Of a stretch of DNA of 64,000 bases, positions 38,433 through 49,238 are shown in pieces. The position numbers were made by a program, and so were the translations under genes. Every line of letters begins with the position of its first letter. The first letter of the stretch is position 1. The stretch covers positions 1-64,000 of the forward strand of contig DAOKZK010000002.1 in assembly GCA_035325645.1 (NCBI GenBank), read 5' to 3'. This stretch comes from Macondimonas sp035325645 (GTDB lineage: Bacteria; Pseudomonadota; Gammaproteobacteria; UBA5335). Below the pieces are notes generated by a model. It did no database searches. It saw nothing but the letters and a program-made list of their open reading frames with translations, and was not told the DNA's origin.

Positions 38433-40394
38433 TCAGGCGACCGGGCCGGGAAGCTCGGGCGACGGGCCCTTGCTGGCGCCGGCGGTACCCGGCGGCTTCG
38501 CGTCGCCGACAACGGCCTTGCCAGACGTCGAATCGGAATCGTCATCCCGCTTTTCGCCCCAGCCCTTGGGTGGAGGCGGCTCCAACCCGGCCATGATGGC
38601 ATCGATCTGCTCCCGGTCGATCGTTTCATACTTCATCAGCGCCGCCGCCATCAGGTGCAACCGGTCCATCGATGCCTGGAGGATATTGCGCGCCTTGTCG
38701 TAATTACGGTTGATGATGGTGCGCACCTCCTCGTCGATCGCGTGCGCCGTATCGTCCGACATCGCCTGGGCACCGCTGCGTCCGCCATAGGCGCCGCCCA
38801 TGTAACCCGCCGCCTCGTCATCGCCGTAAGCCAAAGGACCCAGGCGCTCCGACAAACCCCAGCGCGTCACCATGTTGCGGGCAATCTCAGTCGCCCGCTC
38901 GATGTCATTGGACGCTCCTGTCGTGACCGATTCAAATCCGAAGATCAATTCCTCGGCCACCCGTCCGCCGAACAGACTGGCAAGCTGGCTTTCCAGTCGC
39001 CGCTTGCTGTAGCTGTAGCGATCGTCCTCGGGCAGGAACATGGTCACACCGAGCGCACGACCGCGGGGCATGATGCTGATCTTGTAGACGGGGTCATGAT
39101 CGGGGACGTTAAGGCCGACGATGGCGTGGCCGGCCTCGTGGTAAGCGGTGAGCCGCTTTTCGTCCTCGCTCATGACCATGGAGCGGCGCTCCACACCCAT
39201 CATGATCTTGTCCTTCGCGCGCTCGAACAGGTCCATGCCGACCACGCGCCGCCCCAGACGGGCCGCAATCAAAGCCGCCTCGTTCACGAGATTGGCCAGC
39301 TCGGCGCCTGAAAATCCGGGCGTGCCACGGGCGATCACGGCCGCCTCGACATCTTCGCCGACCGGCACCTTGCGCATGTGGACCTTGAGAATGTGCTCGC
39401 GTCCGCGCACATCGGGCAGCCCAACCGTCACCTGCCGGTCGAACCGGCCCGGGCGCAGCAAGGCCTTGTCGAGCACATCTGCCCGGTTGGTGGCTGCGAT
39501 GACGATCACGCCTTCATTGCCCTCGAAGCCATCCATCTCGACCAGAAGCTGGTTGAGTGTCTGTTCTCGCTCGTCGTGACCGCCGCCGAGACCGGCACCC
39601 CGATGACGTCCGACCGCATCGATCTCATCGATGAAGATGATGCAGGGTGCGTGCTTCTTGGCCTGCTCGAACATGTCGCGCACCCGGCTGGCGCCCACGC
39701 CGACGAACATTTCGACGAAATCGGAGCCCGAGATGGTAAAGAAGGGCACCTTGGCCTCGCCCGCGATCGCACGGGCCAACAGGGTCTTGCCGGTTCCCGG
39801 TGGGCCGATCATCAAGACGCCGCGCGGGATCTTGCCGCCCAGCCTCTGGAACTTGCCAGGGTCACGCAGGAACTCGACCAGCTCGACGACCTCTTCCTTG
39901 GCCTCGTCACAGCCGGCCACGTCTGCAAAGGTTACCTTGACCTGGTCTTCCTGCAGCATGCGCGCCTTGCTCTTGCCGAAGCTCATGGCGCCGCGGCCTG
40001 CCCCGCCGCCCTGCATCTGACGCATGAAAAAGATCCACACGCCGATCAGCAACAGGAAGGGGAACCAGGAAATGAAGATCTGCATCAGCAGCGATTGCTG
40101 TTCCGGTTCCTTGCCCACCACGGTCACGTTCTGATCCAGAAGATCGGCGACGAGCTTGGAGTTGCTGGTTTCAGGGCTGTAGGTGGTGAACCGTTCACCG
40201 CTGGACAGCTGCCCGACGATCTTGCGGCCATCGATCTCGACCCGCGTCACGGCGCCGTCATGCACCTGGACCAGGAAGTCCGAATACGGCAGCTTCTGCG
40301 CGCTCGGCGCACGCGTGCCGAAGCCGTTGAACACGGACATCAGCACCGCGGCGATGACCACCCACAAGATCAGATTTTTTGCCATGTCGTTCAA
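38433..40394 (-). CDS. ftsH: ATP-dependent zinc metalloprotease FtsH
   Basis: The 653-residue membrane AAA protease has TM1 (LILWVVIAAVLMSVF), a periplasmic domain, TM2 (FISWFPFLLLIGVWIFFM), Walker A GPPGTGKT, Walker B IIFIDEID, the SRH with NRADVLDKALLRPGRFDR, and zinc motif HEAGH. It degrades membrane and regulatory proteins. TTG 40394 (MNDMAKN) has AGAGGG at good spacing; ATG 40385 is the alternative used in E. coli-type annotations. Confidence 0.97.
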   Translation of the reverse strand: MNDMAKNLILWVVIAAVLMSVFNGFGTRAPSAQKLPYSDFLVQVHDGAVTRVEIDGRKIVGQLSSGERFTTYSPETSNSKLVADLLDQNVTVVGKEPEQQSLLMQIFISWFPFLLLIGVWIFFMRQMQGGGAGRGAMSFGKSKARMLQEDQVKVTFADVAGCDEAKEEVVELVEFLRDPGKFQRLGGKIPRGVLMIGPPGTGKTLLARAIAGEAKVPFFTISGSDFVEMFVGVGASRVRDMFEQAKKHAPCIIFIDEIDAVGRHRGAGLGGGHDEREQTLNQLLVEMDGFEGNEGVIVIAATNRADVLDKALLRPGRFDRQVTVGLPDVRGREHILKVHMRKVPVGEDVEAAVIARGTPGFSGAELANLVNEAALIAARLGRRVVGMDLFERAKDKIMMGVERRSMVMSEDEKRLTAYHEAGHAIVGLNVPDHDPVYKISIMPRGRALGVTMFLPEDDRYSYSKRRLESQLASLFGGRVAEELIFGFESVTTGASNDIERATEIARNMVTRWGLSERLGPLAYGDDEAAGYMGGAYGGRSGAQAMSDDTAHAIDEEVRTIINRNYDKARNILQASMDRLHLMAAALMKYETIDREQIDAIMAGLEPPPPKGWGEKRDDDSDSTSGKAVVGDAKPPGTAGASKGPSPELPGPVA

Positions 40395-40474
40395 TGTACC
40401 GGCCCTCTTGAAAGGCGCCTACTGGAAAGCTTCTATAAAAAGCCAGCCCTTATGAGACTTTCGATTAGACCCTA

Positions 40475-41098
40475 CTATAGAGCATAGTTCCGGGCCAGCA
40501 AATAAACCTCCGGACTGCGGTCCCGCGACGCCTTGGGCTTGCGCACCACCACCTTGCCGAAGCGCCCGCGCATGCGCCGCACGAAATCGTCGAAACCCGG
40601 CCCCTGGAACAACTTCACCACAAAATCCCCGCCCGGTTGCAATGCGTCGACGGCGAAGCTTTCCGCGGTCTCCGCCAGTGCCAGCGACCGGATCTGGTCG
40701 ACTGCCTCGATCCCGCTGGTGTTGGGTGCCATGTCGCTGAGCACCAGATCGACCCGCTGGCCGGCCAATGCCTCGGTCATGGCGTCCAGCGCCTCGCGCT
40801 CGCGAAAATCGCCCTGCAGACACACGACGCCCGGCAAGGGGATTATCGGCAGCAAGTCGAAAGCCACGACCCGGCCCTGCGGGCCGACCTTGCGGGCGGC
40901 ATATTGCGACCATCCGCCCGGCGCTGCGCCCAGATCCACGACCTTGAGACCCGGCCGCAGCAGCCGGTCGCGCTCATCGATCTCCTGCAGCTTGTAGACG
41001 GCCCGGGAGCGCCAGCCCTCGGCCTTGGCGCGCTGCACGTAAGGATCGGAGAAATGCTCACGCAGCCAGGAGGCGCTGCTCTTTCCGCGTTTGGGCAT
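40475..41098 (-). CDS. rlmE: 23S rRNA (uridine(2552)-2'-O)-methyltransferase RlmE (FtsJ)
   Basis: The 207-residue Rossmann methyltransferase has the SAM motif VVDLGAAPGGWSQYA and the K-D-K-E catalytic set: Lys in RAVYKLQEID, Asp in LVLSDMAPN, Lys in FVVKLFQG and Glu in RSPEVYLLAR. It methylates U2552 of 23S rRNA. It lies upstream of ftsH by 80 bp, the conserved order. Confidence 0.96.
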   Translation of the reverse strand: MPKRGKSSASWLREHFSDPYVQRAKAEGWRSRAVYKLQEIDERDRLLRPGLKVVDLGAAPGGWSQYAARKVGPQGRVVAFDLLPIIPLPGVVCLQGDFREREALDAMTEALAGQRVDLVLSDMAPNTSGIEAVDQIRSLALAETAESFAVDALQPGGDFVVKLFQGPGFDDFVRRMRGRFGKVVVRKPKASRDRSPEVYLLARNYAL

Positions 41099-41138
41099 GG
41101 CGTTCGTTACCGTGAGAAGTGGGCGCGGCCGACTTTGG

Positions 41139-41693
41139 TCAGGACCGGGCCCGCAGCGTCGGCCACGCGGCCCGCAGATAAGCGGCCATCGACCAGAGCG
41201 TCAATGCGGCGGCCACATACAGCGCCGCAACGCCGAGCCAATAGAGCGGGTGCCCCCGCTCGAAACCGATCAGTACGATCAGCGCGGTCATCTGCGCCGT
41301 CGTCTTGAACTTGCCCAGCCATGATACCGCCACCCGGGCGCGCTGACCGATCTCGGCCATCCACTCGCGCAAGGCCGAGACAGTGATCTCGCGGCTGATG
41401 ATGATCGCCACCGGCAGCGCGATGAGCACGCGGGCATCCCGCTGCAACACCAGGATGAGCGCAACGGCCACGATCAGCTTGTCGGCAACCGGGTCGAGAA
41501 AGGCGCCGAAGGCGGAGGTCTGATCCCAACGGCGCGCCAGATAGCCGTCGAGCCAATCGGTGAGCGCCGCAATGATGAAAATCACCGAGGCCGTGATCCT
41601 GGCGTGAGTCCACGGCAGATAGAACACGATCACGAACAGCGGAATCAGCAGGATCCGTGAGACGGTCAGCCAGATCGGAAAATTCAGGGGCAT
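41139..41693 (-). CDS. pgsA: CDP-diacylglycerol--glycerol-3-phosphate 3-phosphatidyltransferase
   Basis: The 184-residue membrane enzyme has the CDP-alcohol phosphatidyltransferase motif D-G-x2-A-R-x8-G-x3-D-x3-D in DWLDGYLARRWDQTSAFGAF followed by LDPVADK. It commits to phosphatidylglycerol synthesis. It lies 7 bp after uvrC, a pairing common in gammaproteobacteria. Confidence 0.95.
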   Translation of the reverse strand: MPLNFPIWLTVSRILLIPLFVIVFYLPWTHARITASVIFIIAALTDWLDGYLARRWDQTSAFGAFLDPVADKLIVAVALILVLQRDARVLIALPVAIIISREITVSALREWMAEIGQRARVAVSWLGKFKTTAQMTALIVLIGFERGHPLYWLGVAALYVAAALTLWSMAAYLRAAWPTLRARS

Positions 41694-41700
41694 GGGCGTC

Positions 41701-43536
41701 TCATGTCGATTCCGGGTGCAACTCGGCGTGGATCTTCCGGGCCAGACTATCGCTGATTCCGGGGACCTGCGACAACTCCGCCACGCCCGCCCGCATCAGC
41801 TGCGGCAAGCCGCCGAACTGGCGCAAAAGCTGCTGACGCCGTTTCGGGCCAAGGCCCGGGATGTCCTCCAGCATCGATCGGTTGCGGGCTCGCGCGCGGC
41901 GTTGGCGATGGCCGGTGATGGCAAACCGATGCGCCTCGTCGCGAATCTGCTGGATCAGATGCAGGGCCGGCCGATGAGGATCCAGTCGCAGGGGCTCGAC
42001 CTCGCCCGGCAGAAAGAGCTGCTCTTCGCCGGCCTTGCGCGCGGGGCCCTTCGCCACACCGACCAGTCGAATACCGCCCAAGCCCAGCTCGGCCAGCACG
42101 GCTTCGGCCACAGCCAGTTGCCCGCGACCGCCATCGATGAAGCTGACGTCGGGTAGGGCCGCCTCATCGCGCACCGATCGCTCATAGCGTCGGCGCAAGG
42201 TCTCGCGCAGCGCGCCATAGTCGTCTCCGCCGGCCGCGGTTGCGATGTTGAAGCGCCGGTAAGCGCTTTTGACGGGCCCATTGCCGTCGAACACGACGCA
42301 ACTGCCCACCGTGGCCTCGCCCTGGGTGTGGCTGATGTCGAAGCATTCCAGCCGCCGCGGCGCCTCGGGCAAATCCAAAGCCACCGCAAGATCGTCAAGC
42401 CGGATCTTCAGGTTGGCGCCGCCACTCTGCCGCAGCCGCAAGGCTTCGGCCGCATTGGTGCGCGCCAGTTCCACCCAGCGCATCCGCTGCCCCCGCTGCG
42501 GCTGGCGCAGGGCCACGCCATGCCCAGCCGCCACCGAAAGCGCCTCGCCGAGGAGTACCGCGTCTTCGATGTCGCCATCCAACAGGATTTCTGCGGGAGG
42601 TGGCACCTGCTCGTAGTGCTGGCTGAGAAACGCCGTCCGCAACTCCGCTGCGGTCGTGTCCGGCGGCAACTGGGGCGTGAACACCTGATGCCCGAGATGT
42701 TGCCCGCCACGCACCAGGCCCAGCGAGAGCACGGCCGTTCCACCTTCCATGGCCACCGCCAGCACGTCGACGTCCCCGCCCTGCGTGCTCACGTCCTGGC
42801 GCGCCGCGATCTGCCGCAGGCGTGCGATGCGATCGCGAAAGACGGCAGCACGCTCGAACTCGAGCCGTTCGGCAGCCTGCTCCATGCGCGCCGCGAGATC
42901 TTCGATGACTTCCTGCCCGAATCCTTCCAGGAAACGCACGGCGTCCCGCACATCCTGGGCATAATCGGCTTGCGCGATCAGCCCGACGCAGGGCGCGGAG
43001 CAGCGCCCGAGCTGATGCTGCAGGCAGGGCCGTTCGCGGCGGGCAAAGTCGGCGTCCTCACAGACCCGCAGCCGGAACAGGCGTTGTAGTTCCTTCAGTG
43101 CGGCACGCACGGCGCCCGCATTGGGATAAGGGCCGAACAGGCGGCCATCGCGCCGAAACGCGCCGCGATAGAAGCGGATGCGCGCAAAGGCGTGGTTGCC
43201 GGTCAAATGCACATAGGGATAGCTCTTGTCGTCCCGCAGCACGACGTTGTAGCGCGGCCGGTGCGCCTTGATGAGATTGCTTTCCAGCAGCAAGGCTTCG
43301 GCCTCGGTGCGCGTGACGGTGACCTGGATGTCCTTCACGCGGCTCATCAAGGCACGGGTCTTGGCGCTCTGGCCGGCGCGCCGGAAGTAACTGCCGACCC
43401 GCGCCCGCAGCCGACGCGCCTTGCCGACGTACAGCAGCTCGCCGCGCTCGCCGCGCATGCTGTAGACGCCCGGCCGATCCGGCAGCGCTCGCACGAAGCC
43501 GCGAAAATCGAAATGCTCCGGCGGCAGATCAACCAC
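41701..43536 (-). CDS. uvrC: UvrABC system protein C
   Basis: The 611-residue excinuclease subunit has the N-terminal GIY-YIG domain (GVYSMRGERGELLYVGKARRLRARVGSYF), the Cys-rich RPCLQHQLGRCSAPC region, a UVR motif, the C-terminal RNase H-like nuclease (CFDISHTQGEATVGSCVVFDG) and tandem HhH motifs (IPGLGPKRRQQLLRQFGG). It makes both incisions in nucleotide excision repair. GTG 43536 is used. It overlaps the upstream glycosylase gene by 8 bp. Confidence 0.96.
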   Translation of the reverse strand: MVDLPPEHFDFRGFVRALPDRPGVYSMRGERGELLYVGKARRLRARVGSYFRRAGQSAKTRALMSRVKDIQVTVTRTEAEALLLESNLIKAHRPRYNVVLRDDKSYPYVHLTGNHAFARIRFYRGAFRRDGRLFGPYPNAGAVRAALKELQRLFRLRVCEDADFARRERPCLQHQLGRCSAPCVGLIAQADYAQDVRDAVRFLEGFGQEVIEDLAARMEQAAERLEFERAAVFRDRIARLRQIAARQDVSTQGGDVDVLAVAMEGGTAVLSLGLVRGGQHLGHQVFTPQLPPDTTAAELRTAFLSQHYEQVPPPAEILLDGDIEDAVLLGEALSVAAGHGVALRQPQRGQRMRWVELARTNAAEALRLRQSGGANLKIRLDDLAVALDLPEAPRRLECFDISHTQGEATVGSCVVFDGNGPVKSAYRRFNIATAAGGDDYGALRETLRRRYERSVRDEAALPDVSFIDGGRGQLAVAEAVLAELGLGGIRLVGVAKGPARKAGEEQLFLPGEVEPLRLDPHRPALHLIQQIRDEAHRFAITGHRQRRARARNRSMLEDIPGLGPKRRQQLLRQFGGLPQLMRAGVAELSQVPGISDSLARKIHAELHPEST

Positions 43537-44203
43537 GGCAGTCCACCGATTCCCGCGCCTCGGCGACCACGGCGCGAAACATCGCGGCCGTGAGCCGGCC
43601 GGTCGAGGTGTTGTAGCGACTGCAATGGTAAGAGCTCAGCAAGGTACGCCCCCCGGGGAGTCGGGCACGCGCGCCATGGGCGAAGGGATGGCTCGCGAGA
43701 GGCAGGTCCAGCGCCCGCAGGACCGCTTCGTGAGCCACGCGCCCCAGGGCCAGCACGACACCCGGCGCGGGCTGCACGGCGAGATCATGCCGCAGATAAG
43801 GCAGGCAACGGCGGATCTCCTCGGGCAGCGGCCGGTTCAGAGGCGGCACGCAGCGCACGGCATTGGTGATACGGCAGTTGAGCAACTGCAGGTCGTCCCC
43901 GGCATGACGCGAGGCCGCGGCCGTGCTGAAGCCATAGGCATACAGGGTTTCATAAAGCAGCTCTCCGGCGTAATCGCCGGTAAAGGGTCGTCCCGTGGCG
44001 TTTGCGCCGTGCAGGCCCGGTGCAAGCCCGACAATGAGCAGCCGCGCATCCTGTGGACCAAACGCCGGGACCGGTGCGTTGTGATAGTAGGGGTACAGCG
44101 CCCTGTTTTCATCGCGAAAGGCCGTCAATCGCGGGCACAGGCGGCAGGCGGGATCAAACACGGCTGCCGGGGGATGCGGACGATACGGCAATGGCGAACT
44201 CAT
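43529..44203 (-). CDS. Family 5-type uracil-DNA glycosylase (UdgB-like)
   Basis: The protein has motif GLAPGLHGANATGRPFTGDYAG and C-terminal SSYHCSRYNTSTGRLT, matching family 5 (UdgB) enzymes more than families 1 or 4. Cys residues (ACRLC, NCRITNAVRC) fit the Fe-S cluster of families 4 and 5. The active-site text GLAPG, without the family 4 Glu, supports UdgB. It removes uracil and related lesions from DNA. ATG 44203 (224 residues) is chosen; the frame opens at 44254. Its position between a uvrY-like gene and uvrC, with an 8-bp overlap, suggests a repair operon. Confidence 0.85.
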   Translation of the reverse strand: MSSPLPYRPHPPAAVFDPACRLCPRLTAFRDENRALYPYYHNAPVPAFGPQDARLLIVGLAPGLHGANATGRPFTGDYAGELLYETLYAYGFSTAAASRHAGDDLQLLNCRITNAVRCVPPLNRPLPEEIRRCLPYLRHDLAVQPAPGVVLALGRVAHEAVLRALDLPLASHPFAHGARARLPGGRTLLSSYHCSRYNTSTGRLTAAMFRAVVAEARESVDCRG

Positions 44204-44311
44204 GGGTGCGGATGCTTCCAACAAGATCCAGCGCTGCCCCGCAGATGCGCACATCGCGAAAAGGTGGGCTCGCCAGGCTGCTCGGGATCGCGGCGCAGGA
44301 GGGAGTACGGG

Positions 44312-44956
44312 CTAGCCAGCATTCAGATCGATCAGCCCGTGGCGCATGGCCAACCGGGTCAGCTCGACGTCGTTGTTTACGCACAGTTTCTCAAAGAGCC
44401 GGTAGCGGTAGGTGTTGACAGTCTTGGGGCTGATGAACAGCTTGTCCGAGATTTCCTGGATCGACCGGCCCTGCACCACCATCATCATGACCTGCATTTC
44501 GCGCTGCGACAGGTCCGCAAGGCCGACGGACTTGGCGCCCGGCATTCGCGAGAGCGCCATGCCCCGCGCCAGATCGGCATCGAGATAACGCTCACCGGCA
44601 TGCACCTTGCGGATCGCGTGGACGAATTCCTCGGCGCCGCAATCCTTGGTCAGGTACCCCGTGGCGCCCGCTGCAAGCAATTGCTCCGGAAAGGGATCGT
44701 GGCGCTGCACCGACAGGCTGATGACCCGGACCCCGGGATGATGGTGAACCAGCTTGCGCGTGGCCTCCAGGCCGCCGATGCCGGGCATGTGGATGTCCAT
44801 CAGCACCACGTCCGGGTGCAACTCGCCGACCCGCGCCAGCGCCTGCTCCCCGCTGTCGGCCTCGCCGACCACCTGGATGTCTCCGGCCGCTTCGAGCAGT
44901 TGTTTGATGCCGCTGCGGATGAGTTGATGATCGTCCACCACCAGCACCTTGATCAT
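44312..44956 (-). CDS. uvrY: LuxR-family response regulator (UvrY/GacA-like)
   Basis: The 214-residue protein has a receiver domain (IKVLVVDDHQLIRSGIKQLLE, phospho-acceptor Asp54 in VVLMDIHMPG, Lys in YLTKDCG) and a C-terminal LuxR HTH (LSQREMQVMMMVVQGRSIQEISDKLFISPKTVNTYRYRLFEKL). The KTVNTYRYR recognition helix and the location upstream of uvrC match UvrY/GacA, which activate small RNAs of the Csr/Rsm system in relatives. No sensor kinase is adjacent. ATG 44956 has AAAGGAG upstream. Confidence 0.9.
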   Translation of the reverse strand: MIKVLVVDDHQLIRSGIKQLLEAAGDIQVVGEADSGEQALARVGELHPDVVLMDIHMPGIGGLEATRKLVHHHPGVRVISLSVQRHDPFPEQLLAAGATGYLTKDCGAEEFVHAIRKVHAGERYLDADLARGMALSRMPGAKSVGLADLSQREMQVMMMVVQGRSIQEISDKLFISPKTVNTYRYRLFEKLCVNNDVELTRLAMRHGLIDLNAG

Positions 44957-45059
44957 GGCGCTCCTTTCTCCCGCACGAGATTGATTCTGGTTCATTCACC
45001 GGCAACGCGTCTTAGATTAGCACCCTGGCGATGCGCAGCGCAGGGCAAACCCGCGAGGC

Positions 45060-45893
45060 TCAGGCGGCTTCGGCCAGGAAGCCGCGGATCAGTGTCTGCG
45101 AACGTGTCGGCGCCATGTGCCAGAACAGATGACCGCAATCGGGCAATGCCGCGAAACGCGCCCCCGGCAACCGCCCACTCAGGCGTTCTCCGTTGGGGAA
45201 CGGAATGAGCTGGTCGGCCGTGCCATGGATGACGAGGGCGGGTTGGGTCAGGCGCGCCAGGGCTTCCGCGGCATGGAACCGCGCGATCGCCTGGGCTTGC
45301 GCCAGCATCCCCTTGGCGCGCCGACGGTAGCGGGTTGCCTGATCGACCAAGGCCTGAAAGCGATCGGGGTCCTGCGCGATCCACTCCGGCGTGTAGTTGA
45401 CGGCCAATGCCCGCGCCGCAGCCTCCTGCGGCGTCGTCCCGGCGATCGGCATCATGGCATTCATGACGGCCCTGTCGGGCGCCGGCGCAAATCGCCCCGA
45501 GTCCGAAGTGCACCCCAAGACCAGCCGATCGATCCGCTCGGGCGCCCGCAGTGCGAGCGTCTGCGCGATCATGCCGCCCATGCTGATCCCCATCACATGC
45601 GCCTGCGGCCAGGCGAGCGTGTCCAGGATGGCCTCGGCGTCACCCGCCATCTGATCCATCGTGTACGGCCCATCGGGAACTTCGCTCTCGCCCATGCCGC
45701 GGTTGTCGAAGACCGCCACCGGACGGTCGGCGGCCAGCGCCTCCGGCAAGTCCTGCCAATCCTCCTTCACACCCGACAGCCCCATGATCATCAGCAGCGG
45801 CCGCCCGCCGGCGCCGGCATTGAAGACACGATAGGTCAGGCGCACCGGACCGGATTGCGCGTCGGCGGTAGCGATCTCGGTCATCGGTGACAT
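45060..45893 (-). CDS. Alpha/beta hydrolase
   Basis: This protein has the alpha/beta-hydrolase fold: oxyanion region MIMGLSGVKEDWQ, FDNRGMGES, nucleophile elbow GISMGGMIAQ (Ser), a likely acid in HGTADQLIPF, and His in DCGHLFWH. The family covers esterases, lactonases and dehalogenase-like enzymes. The substrate cannot be told from sequence. The start is uncertain: ATG 45893 is used and ATG 45884 is possible. It is divergent from acs with about 165 bp between the starts. Confidence 0.85.
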   Translation of the reverse strand: MSPMTEIATADAQSGPVRLTYRVFNAGAGGRPLLMIMGLSGVKEDWQDLPEALAADRPVAVFDNRGMGESEVPDGPYTMDQMAGDAEAILDTLAWPQAHVMGISMGGMIAQTLALRAPERIDRLVLGCTSDSGRFAPAPDRAVMNAMMPIAGTTPQEAAARALAVNYTPEWIAQDPDRFQALVDQATRYRRRAKGMLAQAQAIARFHAAEALARLTQPALVIHGTADQLIPFPNGERLSGRLPGARFAALPDCGHLFWHMAPTRSQTLIRGFLAEAA

Positions 45894-45989
45894 CCCCGTG
45901 TCGGGTGGACGAGCGACATTGCAGTGTAGCAAGCGCAGCTGGCCTGCCCCACGCTCATGAAACCGAGCCTACCATGGAGCGACGCTTGC

Positions 45990-46019
45990 TTGAGGCCGTC
46001 GCAAGCCGTGCGCCATACT
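45990..46019 (+). promoter_or_regulatory. Possible promoter of acs
   Basis: TTGAGG (45990-45995) and CATACT (46014-46019) are 18 bp apart, 40 bp before the acs start. The match is weak to moderate. Confidence 0.22.
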
Positions 46020-46059
46020 CGGGCGGACCACACGAACCATGAATGGGGAGCGGAGAACC

Positions 46060-48000
<1,941 letters not shown>

Positions 48001-48029
48001 TTCGGGACGCCGACAACCCCTGCGGCGCT

Positions 48030-49205
48030 TCAGCCGCCGGCCGCTCCACCTGCTCGGTGCCAGCGCTCGAACCCGGCTGCCAGATCCTCGATGAGATCCG
48101 CCGGCGCCTCGAGGCCCGCATGAATGCGCAGCCACGGCCCGGCGGCCGTCCACGGTGTGGCCGTGCGCGTGTGCTCCGGATGCACCGGCAGCAGCAGGCT
48201 CTCAAAGCCGCCCCAACTGTAACCCAGCCCGAAAAGGGCCAGTCCGTCGACGAAAGCGGCCAGTGCCTCGGGCGTGCACGGCGCCAGCTCGATGGCAAAC
48301 AGCCCACTGGCGCCGCGAAAATCCCGCTGCCACAGGCCGTGGTCCGGATCCTGCGGCCAGGCGGGATAGCGCACGCCCCGCACCTCGGGCCGCGCGCTCA
48401 GCCAGTCGATGAGGGTGAGCGCCGTTGCCTGATGGCGCGCCAGCCGCACCGCCAGGGTCCGCAGGCCGCGCAGGCCCAGCGCGCATTCCTCACTGCCGGC
48501 GCAGTGCCCCAGCGCCACCGCGGTTTTCTTGATGCGCTCGTAATGCGCTGCATCGACATTGATCACGCCCAGCATGGCGTCGGCGTGCCCGACGACGTAC
48601 TTGGTCGCGGCGTGGATGGACACGTCGACGCCGTGCGCGAAGGCCTTGAAATACAGCGGCGTGGCCCAGGTGTTGTCGAGTGCCACCGGCACGCCGCGCG
48701 CCCGCGCCGCCGCGCACAGGGCGGGCAGGTCCTGTAGCTCGAAGGTGAGCGAGCCCGGCGATTCGGCAAAGACGAGCCGTGTTTCGGGGCGGATCAGCGC
48801 AGCGATGTCGGCGCGCGGTGCATAGTAGGTCGTGCTCACCCCCATGCGCGCCAGAAAGCCGTCGCAGAACAGCCGCGTCGGTCCGTACACGGTATCGACC
48901 ATGAGCAGATGATCGCCGGGGCTCAGAAAAGCCAGCAGCGTCGTGGTGATCGCCGCCAGTCCGGACTCGACCGCGACCGCCCGATGCGCGCCCTCCAGCG
49001 CCGCCATGGCCTCTTCCAGCGCGAAGGTGGTCGGCGTGCCGAAGCGGCCGTAGTAAGTGCCCGCGAACGGCTGGCGCGAGGCGGCTTCCAGCGCCGCCAG
49101 GCTGGGAAAGAGCACGGTGGAAGCGCGGTAGACCGGCGGATTGACCACGCCGTCGAAGCGCGCGGGGTCACGCCCGAGATGGGTCAGGGCGGTGTCGTCA
49201 TGCAC
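48030..49205 (-). CDS. metC: Cystathionine beta-lyase (Cys/Met metabolism PLP enzyme)
   Basis: The 391-residue PLP enzyme has YYGRFGTPTTFALEEAMAALEG, VESGLAAITTTLLAFL, VDTVYGPTRLF, ALDNTWATPLYFKAFAHGVDVSIHAATKYVVGHADAMLG (Schiff-base Lys in ATKY) and SWGGFESL near the C-terminus, a MetC-like feature. It cleaves cystathionine to homocysteine, pyruvate and ammonia. A cystathionine gamma-synthase or lyase role cannot be excluded by eye. Confidence 0.85.
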   Translation of the reverse strand: MHDDTALTHLGRDPARFDGVVNPPVYRASTVLFPSLAALEAASRQPFAGTYYGRFGTPTTFALEEAMAALEGAHRAVAVESGLAAITTTLLAFLSPGDHLLMVDTVYGPTRLFCDGFLARMGVSTTYYAPRADIAALIRPETRLVFAESPGSLTFELQDLPALCAAARARGVPVALDNTWATPLYFKAFAHGVDVSIHAATKYVVGHADAMLGVINVDAAHYERIKKTAVALGHCAGSEECALGLRGLRTLAVRLARHQATALTLIDWLSARPEVRGVRYPAWPQDPDHGLWQRDFRGASGLFAIELAPCTPEALAAFVDGLALFGLGYSWGGFESLLLPVHPEHTRTATPWTAAGPWLRIHAGLEAPADLIEDLAAGFERWHRAGGAAGG

Positions 49206-49238
49206 GGCGGTTCTCCGGGTCGGTGTGGTCAGGGGCGG

